Shown here piece by piece: positions 24,461-36,924 of a stretch of DNA of 64,000 nucleotides (positions are counted from its first letter, which is position 1; every line of letters starts with the position of its first letter). Origin of the DNA: Locusta migratoria. Lineage: Eukaryota > Arthropoda > Insecta > Orthoptera > Acrididae. A program made the position numbers and the translations under genes. The DNA is taken from NCBI GenBank assembly GCA_026315105.1, contig CM048750.1:111073297-111137296 (forward strand), read 5' to 3'. The notes below the pieces were generated by a model that had not been told where the DNA came from, did not search any database, and saw only the letters and a program-made list of their open reading frames with translations.

Positions 24461-25137
24461 CATGGATTCCACACGCCCTTGTATTACTGCAGGTATATGG
24501 TACCACCTGTGTCCACCAGGTCATGCAATTTCCTTAAATTTTAGGCCAGTGGTTTGTGGTCATGAAGCTGACATTCTATATAGATCTGTTCCATCACATT
24601 CACCGTAGAAACTTTGTCAAAACATCAACATTACAATTACTATCTTAACAGATTCTGGCCTATGACAATGGCAGTTATGCCATTGGAAGATACCAATGTA
24701 AAGCAAGAAATGAGGCATGTGGTCTTCAATAATGTTCACAAACTCCACAGTTGTCATTATGTCCTCAGTTACTGTACCATGTTCCATGGAATCCCATATG
24801 GACATCTCTCACATCAGAATACTCCCCCCCCCCCCCCACCAGCCAACACCCATGCTGCAGTGCATATTTAAAGCAGCAATTTGCCTGGGTGATTATCTGA
24901 ATACAGCCACTAACACGGTGCAACAGGAAAAATAGTAATATTTTTTCACTGAAGTAGTTGGTCAACTTGGGAACACACAATCCACTGCAGAGTCACGTTC
25001 CACAATGTGTGCTGAAAGTAGTGGTCCAAAAAATTTGTACTTGTATTGCTACTACACTCTGTCATCAGATTAATTACAGATTGCCACCTATCCTGCTTTG
25101 CCAAGCAGATAGAACTGCTTGGCCATTAGACCTTAGC
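24461..25137. other. No gene recognised
   Basis: Contains a 12-base C run near 24826. Sequence from about 25085 may be the left part of the SINE interrupted by the hAT element. Confidence 0.4.
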
Positions 25138-25145
25138 ATACAAAC

Positions 25146-26253
25146 TAGGGATGGGACTGTGACGAGTGGCTACTCGAGCTCCCCAAGAATTTCTCGAGTA
25201 GCCAGCGCTCAAGCAATTCTCAAGAAGTGGCGCTGTGGCGCGTGGGGCTGTGCGGTGGTTGACTGGGACAGCACGCCACGGCACGCCGCGCGCTACAGTT
25301 ATTTACAACGCTCACCATCTCGCTGTGATTATCATTAAAATACGGGCACTGGATATACAAAAACCAAAGTCTCGGTGCTGGCAGTACTTTCTGGAGGATG
25401 GATATGTCTGTCGCAAGGCTTTGTAGTGGGGGGAAAAAGAAAAAACAAACAGGCATGGTAAGACATTTAAAATTACACAATATACCTTGTTATGAAACAG
25501 ATTACCTTCACGGATACAAAAGTGCATTCTTATATTAACACAAGCCAGACAAAACACCCAGCTATTGTGTATGTTATCCATTCAAACATTATTAAAAGGA
25601 AATTCGGTAAATGTTTGATAGTGCCTGAAACAATCTGCTAGTATCGAAAAACTGTAATTTTTAATTTTGCTGCAATAACGTGCAAAATGCATCAAAATTA
25701 ACACACTCCAAAGTTTTGAACAAAATGAGGACATAACCAATTGTCAGTATTGTAGTTGTAAATTGTGGTGGCTGTGTTTACAAAGTAGCAGAGCTTTAAG
25801 CTGAAATCAGGACGGATGCTTAGGTACGGGACAGTGGCTAATACTGTAAGCTCTGCCGAATTTGTTTCTATAATTAGTAAGTGTATGTAAGGAGTTTATG
25901 GGTGTCACATGTTGTAGCATTTTTCTCTCGTGTAAGTATAAATACATGCGGAATGGATGTTTGTTATTGGTAACAATGAAGTTCTTGTAAGATATGTGTT
26001 AAATGATTTTTGTCTTCTGCGAAGAATTATACTAATACTACTATTGCTGCTGCTAATAATAAAAACAATAATAACTGAGTTTCTTCCTTGCACGTACGAA
26101 AGACGATTACGACTGCTCCGTCGCAATGGTTCCTTTTAGAGTAGTTTCGCCCAGCCTCCAGAGCACTGTCAACTTCTCGAGAGTACTCGGGAATTTCTCG
26201 AGAATTTGCCTTAGTGTCACACGTTTCTCGAGAGTGCTCATAGTCCATCCCTA
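25146..26253. mobile_element. hAT-like non-autonomous DNA transposon
   Basis: Ends are TAGGGATGG (25146) and CCATCCCTA (26253), with subterminal CTCGAG-rich repeats on both sides (25170-25205; 26175-26235). Flanking 8-mers are ATACAAAC and ATAAAAAC, matching in 7 of 8 positions, as expected for an aged hAT target duplication. No transposase ORF remains inside. Confidence 0.85.
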
Positions 26254-26405
26254 ATAAAAACTACTTAAACTAAGGTAAACTAACCTAAGGACAACACAAA
26301 AACCCATGCCCGAAGGGGATGTGAATCCCTGACGGCTAGCAACTGCGCGCTCTGCGAGGCACCTTAGACCGTTTGGCAACTCCACTGCGGCGAGCAGGTA
26401 TGCTT
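26254..26405 (-). repeat. tRNA-derived SINE, head to the right
   Basis: Plus strand CCTAAGGACAACACA...CATGCCCGAAGGGGATGTGA, then a reverse B-box and an acceptor-like end near 26395. Same family as 34945-35155. The hAT copy appears to have landed inside this SINE. Confidence 0.6.
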
Positions 26406-28084
26406 TTGAACTTCACAATCTGTGAAGGAGCATGAATGTCCAATAGCTTGTCAACTACTCACGCTTTGAATGTACTTAATTACTGCCCAAATATGTTCAG
26501 CACATCATTAGACTAATATCTAACAAGCTTCACCATTTTGAAAAGTTCTTAGGCATAAAATATGCCCTTTGTTGAAGTCATTTATGTCAATGGATATCTT
26601 CATTTCCAGCCATTTTTTCCATAACAAATGATTCTCTACTACTCTCTTTTCCTTGCATTATATGCCTGCAATTCATTCAAGCAGGATTCAATCTCACAGT
26701 GGACAATGTTAATGTTTTGGCACACCAGTGTAGCGTTTTACAAGCTATATTCCTGAAAAGTGTGTTGAATATTATTTTCAATTAATTTGTGAAGAAAAAT
26801 GGACTAGCCTTAATCGGATGAGAGAAGAAAGAAAGAAAGAAATGGCATGGTTCTAAAAAAAGACCACTAATGAATTTAAGCTAATGTAAAAATGGTGAAA
26901 AAGTGACTGACAGTGGATAATTAATTCAATACTGAATGCGATTTTCAAAATATTGAGATGGTTAATTGTCAATTCACTTTTAGTCAGCTTTTTAAAAATA
27001 ATTGTTTCGCCTAAAATATATTAGTATTCAGTAAGAATATTGCAGTGGGAAGATGAGAGTAGAAGTACAAATATGATAGGATAAAAAGAATTTTGGAAAC
27101 AGACGGACTACCATGAAACGTAGTTGGGTTGATAAGATGACATGCTGAGAGAAAGAGAGAGAGAGATTTTTTTGTTTCTTCATCTTTTGAGATTTCATAT
27201 TACAGAAACTACCGGACATATGGAGCTACAGTTACACTTTACTTGTTTCATATTTAATGTGCTTCAAAAACGGTAATTGTGTAAACCATGTCCCACTTTT
27301 AGACCTTAGATATGTTACTAAAGTCTAAAAGTGGGACATGGTTTACACTTGTTGCATGTCACTCAAGAGGCGAAGAAATTTGATTTTCAATAATTTCTGT
27401 AATAGGGTATTTAAGTTGTCTAGTTTCAAAACCAGATATCACTTTTTGCCAATTTTCTGTTTGTTATATTCTGATTGATAAAATACAGATCTAACAAATA
27501 GCTAAGTTTTAAGCTTAAAAACTGCAGATCTAACTTATATCACACGAAGAAAGTTGAAATTTGTTTCAAAATCAGACAGGTCACAGTTTGCATCAAAAGC
27601 AGATAGTTCACTGTGAGGAGGTTCCATATTCTGCCACAGCACTGTTGTCGCTAGCTGCTGCTGCCAGCTTAGTTATTAGCAGCTGTTGTCTGTCAGTGTT
27701 GTGCTTGACTAATTTTGATTCTTAAAATGTGATTTTTGTTTCATTTTGTACTACATTTGTAAAAAATAAAAACTGTTAAAACATCTCTGTAATTTGATCA
27801 TTTTTCCTTTATGGTAATTTGAAATATAGAGGAGTATCTAATAATGGTATACTAAAGCACATTATAATACACTCAAGCATATTGCAAAAAAATTATTTTA
27901 ATTCCAACTTAACTTAGTTTCAAAAACCACTAAGTCATAAATGCTGGTTTTAAAACCAGGTGAATCAAAAATTTTGGTTGCAAAACAAATTTTGGTTTCA
28001 AAACCAGATAGTTCCAAAATTAATCCCCCCCCCCCCCCCCCCCCCAGAACCTAATACGTTCAAACATGACATTTATGTCTATAA
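26406..28084. other. No gene; perfect hairpin and several TTTCAAAACCAG repeats
   Basis: Apart from the hairpin at 27279-27348 there is a scatter of GGTTTYRAAACCAG motifs (27425-27435, 27945-27960, 27995-28010, also 28360) with inverted symmetry. A poly-C run lies at 28025-28045. No coding evidence. Confidence 0.4.
27279..27348. repeat. Perfect 26-bp inverted repeat with 18-bp spacer
   Basis: Arms 27279-27304 and 27323-27348 are exact reverse complements (GTGTAAACCATG...). Could be a hairpin RNA or the remnant of a foldback element. Confidence 0.9.
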
Positions 28085-28262
28085 TGTAGCCATCTCCTAA
28101 GGTAAAGCAGTCAACAATCCGAAGATTGGTTTGAACATCACAGTGCTTTACTAGGCATGGTCCTGTTTGGAGGCGGTATGTTGTTGCCTTCCTTCGACCT
28201 CCGAACTGACTTACCCAACCAGTTATAGGGGGACCTACAGTTTAATGAGGGTTCCAAACCTA
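28085..28262. repeat. Probable SINE copy
   Basis: GAAGATTGGTTTGAACATCACAGTGCTTTACTAGGCATGG-like block. From memory it resembles a dispersed orthopteran SINE. There is no second copy in this window to confirm it. Confidence 0.35.
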
Positions 28263-28879
28263 CCATCTCAAATAAAAAACACATTTGTAGGTGCATTATT
28301 TGTTTGAATATTTAGTTTTTTTTGTTCATGAAAAATTAGAAAAAAGTTTCTTATCTGGTTTTGAAACTAGATGAGTCATTTTATGGTTTTCTGGAATAGT
28401 TAGTTAATTAAGCCACCTAATGTTCATAACTGTGCTTTCTTCCTACAGAGTTTCACAGCATGTCCAAGTGCCAAGCATGTCTAAGTGCCAAGATGGTTGA
28501 AAGAGGCATATATGTGTTGCAGAATACTTTATAAAGGAGTTAGATAGTTTAAATAGGGCAATATGTCTTGTGAATACTTTATTAAAGCCAAATATGCCTA
28601 GTTTGACACTTAGACCCTTTCTAATTTGCAGTATTCATATACTGTTTGGGCAGTCACATCAGAAAATGGTCTACAAATCTTGTGTAGTACACAGTGTACA
28701 AACACATCTATACAAACTGGTAACAAATTGTTTTTGCATGTTGCAAGCAATGAGATGGTATATAATATGTGGTTGAAACTTGCTCGTTGAGATCCAAATG
28801 AAATTTTCATGCCTTTATTTTTGTGAGGATAATTTTCATGTAAGAATAAAGTCTAAATTAGGCTTATAATTACCATCCG
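28263..28879. other. No gene recognised
   Basis: AT-rich. Short ORFs on both strands without domains. Confidence 0.4.
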
Positions 28880-30869
28880 CTTCTGTCCCCATAATTTTTT
28901 TCCTTCTCTCCTACCTGAAGAAGGAACTCTGTTCCGAAAGCTTGTTCTTTTACGTCCTTTCTTTGTGTGGCTATCGGCGGTACATAACAAAGGTAAGTAC
29001 TGGCCAGCCAATCTATCGCTTTTGAAAAATAATTTATTATTCTATTAATCTGACGGAAATTCTCCTGTCTTTCCACAAACATGCCTTGACCATAGCCAAA
29101 CTGCAAACCCATTACTTTTCCTCTAGCCATGTTTGACATTTGGAACAGGACTCACAAGGGAACGGTACAATAAGACATGTCGAAACATATCCTGAAATTT
29201 TTTGCACAGAAAGAAGACGACGAAAGAAATGCACTCCCAAAATTTTAGCTGCTAAGAGGCACTGCAAGTATTTTTTTTAATTTTGAGGTTACGCATTTTT
29301 GCCGCACGAAGAACAGCTTACAACAGCGGTTTGTACAGCCCTGCCCGCTTAGCGCGCAACTCGGCAAATCACTTGTGCAGCGCCATGTAGCGGAATTATG
29401 CAGAGTTCAGTCATCAACATTAAGCACCTAAAGTCTGGTTTACAATGTAGTGAATGGAAGCGAACAAGAACAAATGAGCATTTGCAGAATATTCACTACC
29501 ATTCGCTTGTATATGGGTTGAATCGTTTATACTAGAGGGAATGGAAGAGAACACGAGGTAGCAAACATTGCCTGCGAACGGTGTGTTATTGGTTTTTAGT
29601 TTTTGGAGGTAATATTTGGCATACAGCATACAACTATACCCTGTTAGAGCCACAGCGCGAAACTTTGCTATTCAGTGAGGATTATTGTGCATGGCGGAGT
29701 ATGCAAAATGGTGAAGGGAAGGAAGAATTTGTGTGTCTCAATTTGTATGGAAGCGAGACACGCATTGAGATCGTGCACTTTACACGGAATTCACCTCCAT
29801 CTCCCCTTAGCGCTAGTCCAAAATTTTCCTTGTATTTAGGCTGCAATTTTTCTCTGGCTTCTCATTAGCATTGAGCAGATTTTTATAAAGAGAACACTAA
29901 TTACCGACGTTGAGCATCATCTAAGGAGGTGACAAGGCTGGCGCTAACACTATGCATATCACGTCTACTGGTCTAGTGTCAAAGTGACCACTTCATGAAC
30001 CTGAGAGCGCGGGATCAAATCGCGTTCAGGCCACAAATTTTTTCACTATGATTTTTAACCGAGCATTCACTGCTCAAAGTTGGTGGAGTAGCTATGAAAG
30101 AAATGTAGTTCGGATTACATGTTAAACTGCAGGTCTCTGTTTTCCAATCAGGTAACTGGGAAAGATTAGGGACACCTAAGCAGCTGCAGTGGCGTCCAGT
30201 TGAAAGACCTGCAAGAGGCCTACTGGGTACACCAAATAAATTTTCTTTTGCTCATCCTTGTTAGTTTGTTTGCTCTGGTGAACACCTGGCTTTAACAATA
30301 CAAACATATTTTGAATAACTTGATACTGACAGTTCAACTCTTGCACATGAAATTCTGATAAAAGTGGATAGCAGAGAAAATAAATTCATGACAGTGTTTG
30401 ATGTCATAGACGACTTCCGTCAATGTGGACTTGTAATTTGTTGAAATGAAATGCGTGTAGCAGTACCTCATTTTAAAACAGTTCCTGTCGGCCATTCCTT
30501 AAAACAATTTTTGAATTTTATGTGTTTGACTATCAGTGAAATAGTTCTTTGTTTATTCCATGTAGTTGTCACAAAAATGCAAAGTGTCTATTGAATGACA
30601 AAACCAAATATTTTTCTTGCATCAGGCACACCGGACAAAGGAAAATTTGATGCATTTAGGCACTTCGCAGTAACCACTAGTTTTATTTAGACAGAACTGG
30701 GACGGAGTCAGAAATGGTCCCGGCCGTTGATCTGCATATTGTGCTGCATACCAGGCATACTTCATCTAATTTGTAAAGCATGGCGAAGAAAACTGGTAAT
30801 GCACAAATGCCTGGAGCTTAAGAATACTGTTCTGCTGATAAACCTGAAATGAGAGAGAGGTATCGGAAA

Positions 30870-31703
30870 TTATGTTGTCTGATAATTTCCTAAAAAATGC
30901 TTTCCACTGCAGGAAAAATCCTTTTTCGAGAGGTTAAATCGCCTAGTAATTCCAGGCAGAATCCACCTCACATCCACAGATTTTTTGCCGTCCTCCACAA
31001 AAACAGAGGTGGCATTATGTCCAGACCATGAATCCAACAAAAGTAATGAATTAGTTTCTGCAACTGATAGGAATAAGTTTTGAACGAAATGTTGAAAATT
31101 ATTCTTTCTCACTTTTCCAGATTTTGATACATCAATTACAAGATTTTTGCAATTAAACAGTCCATTTTTTTTATTTTTGATCCTAATTTGCCTTGAGGTT
31201 CTTGAAGACAGATATATATATCTGCGGAAACAGTAAACCACTCATACTTATCACTGGCATTATTGTATATGAATGTGTCATTGCATTCATTGATTGGGCA
31301 ATCGACTCAGTCTTTTTTTTTCACCTCAAAATGATAAAGTACGGTGTGCACGCAGTTCTTTCACGAAACCTGACTGATCAGCATTATCAACAGCTGTTGC
31401 AGGGATAATAGCAAGTTTCGTCTTTATGTCACTTATGAACTTCTCTATGGCATTGTCTATCACTGGTAGCTGCTCTACACATTTACATGGCGTAAACTTG
31501 GTAATTTTGCGACTTCCTATTCTGTACAATTTCTTGAACCAGGTCGACGAAGCCTGCAAATTAGCAATATTCATGTCAGATGCAATTCGGAAAGCCCAGT
31601 CTCGTAGATCTCCATCGGTAACGGTGCATTGCCTCTCAAGAGCAGTTCTAAATCTTTCGAACAGTTTTTCTTTCAGATGTTTTCGAGTTTCTGTTTGGCG
31701 CAC
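30870..31703 (-). pseudogene. pogo/Tc5-type transposase, frameshifted
   Basis: The N-terminal part (31703-31326) has LRDWAFRIASDMNIANLQAS then TWFKKLYRIGSRKITKF, a CENP-B/Tc5-type helix-turn-helix. It then has DNADQSGFVKELRAHRTLS, the first catalytic Asp block. After a frame break the second part (31241-30870) has LLLLDSWSGHNATSVF, the second Asp block of DDE_1 nucleases, and WILPGITRRF. The third acidic residue was not found in frame. The copy is inactive. Confidence 0.75.
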
Positions 31704-32348
31704 ATTTATTACTTCATGTAATTCTTTCTACCATTTATATATTTCATGCTCGGATTTTACAAAACGAAAATGCCTTTGCACACTGCTTAACTTCAAGCGT
31801 TTTTTCCCTCCTTCGTTTAACCCAATATCTCACTGCTTTTTGTCGCTGAACGCTGATGTAGTACGTGTTTTTTTTAGCATTGGAAGGTATTCTTATTTAG
31901 AACTGTTACTGGCACAACTGACGTCGTCCGAGTCACAGTTATTTTCTATTTCTTTGAACGTTTCCACAATTTCAAACGAAATGTCGATTTAATTCGAATT
32001 AATGTCAAAGAAACCAATCAACAAATGACTAATATGTACGTCCTTAGGAGAAGTAGGTGATTTCGGCTGGAAACCACGTTCTTCGTACTTCAACTTTGCT
32101 AAATTGAGAACGTTAATTGGATTCCACATTACTGTGAAACTGGAAGAAGAAAAATAAGATACTATAAGCAGGCATGCCTGACAAAAGCACAATAAATATT
32201 AATTCAACTTTATCTTTATTGTCAATACTTACAAATACTGCAAAATTCAACTGATAATAGTTAATAGACGAACGATAACCTGAAACGTCCTTTACAAATT
32301 ACGATCGGTTTGTGTCGTGTTTCCTGTTTACAATATACCGCCGACCTC

Positions 32349-32350
<2 letters not shown>

Positions 32351-32397
<47 letters not shown>
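32351..32397. repeat. (GT)n microsatellite
   Basis: GT tract that ends in GCGCGCGC, inside the transposon's right arm. Confidence 0.95.
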
Positions 32398-32398
<1 letters not shown>

Positions 32399-33099
32399 CT
32401 AGTTGCGCATCCGCTGTTGCTACAGCGCCAGTAGGGGTGTACATTTCTACCGCCACCTGGCATGCTACAAACTTGGCAATTTTCATCTATTTTTTTAAAA
32501 AATATTTGCAGTGCCTCGTAGCAACTAAAATTTTTATACTGCATTTCTTTCGTTGTTTTCTGCCTGTTTAAAAATTTTCAGGGTAGTTTTCGACATGTCT
32601 TATTGGACCATTCCCTTGTCAGTTTAAAAGTTTCCATCTCTGGTGTAATCCTTTCCATTAGTGTCTCATTGATTTCCAAACTGTCAATCCTTAGCTCTCA
32701 TCCACATTATTCTTGACTTATGTTGTTTCTTGTAACCACCATTCCCAACAGCTTCCTCTCTCTTTAAAATCCTTCCCTTCCCATAACCCGACACAATCAA
32801 AAGACCCGGAAACATCATACGACAAGCCAACTGTGAACTTAAACTGTTTGCCACACTGCACCTGAGAAAACTATTCACCCTACTAGTCCACCACCTCAGA
32901 TGTGGTGTCCATTACCACCCAACAGAGCACCCTCAACATCTAACCCCCCTCCCTTCCCATAGCCAACAAACCAAGCCTGGCTTCCTTAATGAACCTTCCA
33001 ATCCCACTACATGCCCCTGCCATAAACATCACCACACACTAACACCTCTTCACACCAATTCCAATTCGGTCCTTAACCTCTCATCCAAGTCCCTCTCTA

Positions 33100-34220
33100 G
33101 GACAAAGATATATGACCTGCTAAAAGGCTTAACCTTCAGTCCCATCTCTACATTCAACCGCACTGCCCTGTCAAAGATCTTCTCTCACCCACCTGTAATC
33201 TCAACTGTAAATAAAACTTCACCATAAGCCCCCAGGCAATGTAGTCAGTCTTGAACCCTGCCTCAAACAATTATGACCACCCTTTCAAAGGGATCCTCCT
33301 GCTCTTCCCCAAAATGAACCCTTGCAGGCATTTCAAGAGTTACTCACACAAATTATTGCCTCCCAATCCTTCCTGAACAAGATATCAACAACTGAAAGCA
33401 GACTGCTCCATTATAATTTTCTCAGTGCACAAGGGCTCCACAGTTGTAGTACATGCTGAGAGGAGTATGTAGCAGAGAAACTCAACTCTACCTATAAACA
33501 AGTTCTTAATGACCCCATTCCTTCCATCTAGGACAAGCTACAGAAAATCCTAAAAACCCAAGGTCCCTCAAGATCTCACCGCAACCTCCAAAGAACTTCT
33601 CTCTTCATCTGAACCACACACCAAGGCCTTCTATCCACTCCCTAAAATACATAAAGAGTACCACCCTGGCTCTCCCATCTCAGCAGGATTCAAAGCCCCA
33701 AACAGATCGCATCTCAGCTCTGGTAGACCAATACCTCCAACCTATAACCCGTAATCTCCCATCCTACATCAAGGACATGAATAACTTTGACTTTCTGGAA
33801 CACCTTAAATACAACCCCCATGCCCCTTCAACCTGAAAGCCTCCATGTTACCATAGGTGCCACATCCCTCTACACCAAACTCCCCCTCCCCCACCACCAC
33901 CACCACTAGTCTTTCTGTCCTAGAACACTATCCTTCCCAGCAGCCACCTACAAGCCTCACAGAAATCTCATTCATTGTTGCATTTGCCAATTTCATACTC
34001 TCTCCTTTGAGGACCAGATCTGGAAACAAATCAGGAACCAGGATGGCCCCTTCTTATTTGGTCCACTTCTCTTTATTTCTTGATCTATCCTCTTTGGTTT
34101 GCTACTGGCATGGCTCAGTACTTATAGAGGACTTCCACCTACCATCCTTAATGCCATCCTTTCCTTATGGCCTATGTTATGAGTAACCCTTCCCTTCCGC
34201 CCCCTTTTTCCTCCCTCCAC
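33100..34220 (+). pseudogene. Penelope-like RT relic
   Basis: Readable blocks in several frames. One resembles SRTKIYDLLKGLTFSPIS near 33110. Another, near 33680, resembles ISAGFKAPNRSH. The SGTRMAPSYL block near 34030 corresponds to the TAMGTRMAPSYVN motif at 5630. Heavy decay with stops and frameshifts, no DD box. Confidence 0.6.
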
Positions 34221-34360
34221 TCTAATACCTGATGAACAAATTAATTTCTGAAAGCTAGTGTTCTATGTTTATTTCCATCTTTTTGCTGTCACTTTTGGCA
34301 GTACTGAAGTAAGTACTGCCCAGCCACTCAATTTCTTTATTATTCTATTAGTTTATTGCA

Positions 34361-34944
34361 AAGGTATAAAGTATTATTGTGTCCACATTGATGCGCTGAT
34401 GTTTATATTTGTGAAGCAGCTGTTCATAATAAGACAAAGCAATGATTACATATAAAGCTGTTTTATAATGTAGTAAAGTATAAGTATCATGTTCTCTGTC
34501 AAGATTTATTATTTACATCAGTGATGCAGTACTTCAATATACAATAGATACATCAACGATGTGTGTCTCAAAATGCCTTCTAAGAGCATCTGGTAATTGC
34601 AACTATTCTATTATTTGGTCAAAAAAAAAAAAAAAAAAAAAAAAAAAACCACACACGTTCTTCTGCTACAACACGAGGGCTGGGGAAATAACAACAATAA
34701 TAATAATATATGGTTGCTTTAGAACACAGAGGAAAATTATAAGCCAAGACACTATCAGTTGCTTCACAAAGTAAATCTCATGTAACTTTCTGGAGAAGGT
34801 AACAGGATGTTGAACCCTAATATTCCTTCCTTCGTTTTTGTTTGGAGAAGATAAAGCTACCTCAAAACTTCTACTATAATTTTTCTTGGAAAAGTTTCTT
34901 TGTAACCAATCAGCAGGGAAGGGGAGGGGGGGGCGCAAAAATGC
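34361..34944. other. No gene; poly-A tract
   Basis: 28 A at 34621-34648, with no retroposon body recognised before it. Confidence 0.45.
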
Positions 34945-35155
34945 ATAATGATAATTGTTCAAATGTTTGTAGAGCTTATGGGACTTAACTACGGGGTCAT
35001 CAGTCCCTAAACTTACAAACTACTTATGAACTAGCTAAGACTACAGATGGCACAAATATCCATGCCCAAGGGGGGGATTCGAACCCCCGACTGTAGTGGC
35101 CGTGCAGACCGTGACTGGAGCGCCTCAATCCCCTCGGCCACCGCCGCCGGCAATG
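34945..35155 (-). repeat. tRNA-derived SINE, head to the right
   Basis: The minus strand starts GCCGGCGGCGGTGGCCGAGG (tRNA-like A box) and has GGGGGTTCGAATCCCCC as a T arm/B box. The body ends with the block complementary to GGTCATCAGTCCCTAAAC and ATGGGACTTAAC-type sequence. A long variable region suggests a class II (Leu/Ser-like) ancestor. Confidence 0.8.
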
Positions 35156-35201
35156 ATAATTGGAAAGTGATGTGTACACACAAATTCATCTGAATTGAAA
35201 A

Positions 35202-36087
35202 TCTCTATATATAAAAGGAAGTGTCCCGATTGATTGACTGACTGACTGACTGACTCATCATCGCCCAGCCCAAACCACTGAAGATAGAAACTTGAAATTT
35301 GTGGAGGGTGTTGATCTTACTCTGTAGATGTCATTTAAGAAGCGATTTTTCGATATTCTGTCCGTAAGGGGGTGAAATAGGGGATGAAACGTATTTTGAA
35401 AATACGTAGTTATTTAGGCAATTTTGAAGCTAGAACTACAACATTTCGGATTTTAATTCAGGGTTCGAATTTAAAAGACACGTCTTTCGGCATTTTTTGA
35501 AATTCGACAAATAAGGGGGTAAAATTGGTGACGCAAAAAATTAATTTTCAAAAATATGTTGCTGTTATCTCAAATTTTAAGCTAAAACAACAAAACTTCG
35601 GATATGGAATCTTGGTCAGGATTAAAAATCCATGATTTTTAGTACTTTTGGAAAGAGGGTTAAATAGAGGATCAAAAATTCTTTTTGAAAACACGTTGCT
35701 ATTGATACAATTTTGAAACTAGAGCTGCAAAAATTGATATTTGTATAGTTGGTTAGACGTTAAATGTGTTTCGGTATGTTTGGAAATTCAACCATCAACG
35801 GGGTTAAATTGGAGAGGGGATGTTTTTCGAAAATATGTTGCTATTTAGGCAATTTTGAACTTAGAATTACAAATTTTCAGATTTAAGACACGTGTTTCGG
35901 CATTTTTTGAAATTCAACCAAGAAGGGGGTGAAATACGAAATTGATTTTCAAAAATATGTTGCTGTTAACTCAAATTTCAAGCTATAACTACGAAACTTA
36001 GGATATGGACTCTTGATCATGATTAAAAAGAAATAACTGGTGCAGACCAACCAGCCTACGCATGCGAAGCAGCGGGGTTTCAGCTAG
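35202..36087 (+). mobile_element. Non-autonomous Helitron
   Basis: Starts TCTCTATATATAAAAG directly after an A and ends TTTCAGCTAG directly before a T, as expected for A^T insertion with no duplication. A GC-rich CATGCGAAGCAGCGGGG stretch sits just before the 3' CTAG. The interior is made of about five degenerate ~150-bp repeats, each with GGGGTNAAAT, TTTTCAAAAATATGTTGCT-like and AAACTTNGGAT-like blocks. No Rep/helicase. Confidence 0.85.
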
Positions 36088-36924
36088 TGTAACTATATAG
36101 GTGTGCACATGCAGCAAACATGTAATTTTTACAGTGGCTATTATTAAAATCAGTGTTTTACCAAAAGTGAAATGCATTTGGTATATTAAACATTATATCC
36201 AAGACAAAATCTTAATTTACAAACGTTTGTTGTTAGAATAGTTTGTACCTTTACAGTCAATCTGTTGACACAAACAAGCAGCAATAAATGTACCATATTT
36301 ACCCAAATATAATCCAGAAAAAGAAAAATACTGCTTAGGTATTGGCAGTAGTTGGTAAAGGCAATATGAATCATGAGAAAGATGTGGTACTAATCCTGAC
36401 ACTGCAGACAGTTGTCAAGCCTTTCTAAATATATACGCATTTCCATATTACTTTCACTGTGCTGCTATGTTCGTCTAACCACAAACTAAATAATCACAAA
36501 ATATTCTTTGAAACACACAAATATATTTCTGACAAGCAAGTGTGGGAAACTGTTGGCTGGTTTATGCTTGGAATGGGACACATGCTGTGTTCTGAAGAAA
36601 AATGCAATTAAATATGAGTTTTTAATTATGCATCAAGAAAACTTTGCATGTACGCAATGCTCCACCAAGAAGTCTTAATTGTTAGTGATGAATTTTCAAA
36701 TGAGTAGTGTTTTGTAATTAAATCATAGGGCTAGGTAGAGCACCAGTGGATCAGCTTGTATTGTAGGCAATCATGAGGGATTATGACACTCGCTTAATAA
36801 GCACTGCCAGAAAACCAAAACAAACAATTGCTTCTATTTTGGCACTATAAATTCACTCCATCTTTTCTCACCCCCTAATTAGTTACAAGTAATACCTAGG
36901 AACACGAGACAAAATCTAATAATA
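36088..36924. other. No gene recognised
   Basis: A TACCATATTTACCCAAATATAA motif near 36290 resembles a miniature transposon end, without a visible partner. Confidence 0.4.

Larger units (their letters stand above)
29154..32619 (-). mobile_element. pogo/Tc5-like DNA transposon with ~130-bp inverted ends
   Basis: The left end starts ACAAGGGAACGGTACAATAA and the right end is its imperfect reverse complement. Similarity continues through GACATGTCGAAA, CGAAAGAAATGCA and GAGGCACTGCAA, about 130 bp in. It encodes a broken CENP-B-type/DDE transposase on the minus strand. No clear target duplication seen. Confidence 0.75.
28880..34360 (+). mobile_element. Penelope-like element with terminal repeats, split by a DNA transposon
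   Basis: Similar sequence occurs at both ends in direct orientation. The left copy (28905-29045) and right copy (34225-34350) share CTGAWGA...GAAAGCT, GGTAAGTACTGSCCAGCCA and TTTATTATTCTATTA. Between them are the relic RT (33100-34220) and an unrelated inverted-repeat transposon (29154-32619). Direct terminal repeats around an RT are usual for Penelope-like elements. Confidence 0.65.

Noticed and set aside
35215..36060. CRISPR-like array
   Set aside because: The repeats are long, diverged and without regular spacers, inside Helitron ends in a eukaryotic genome.
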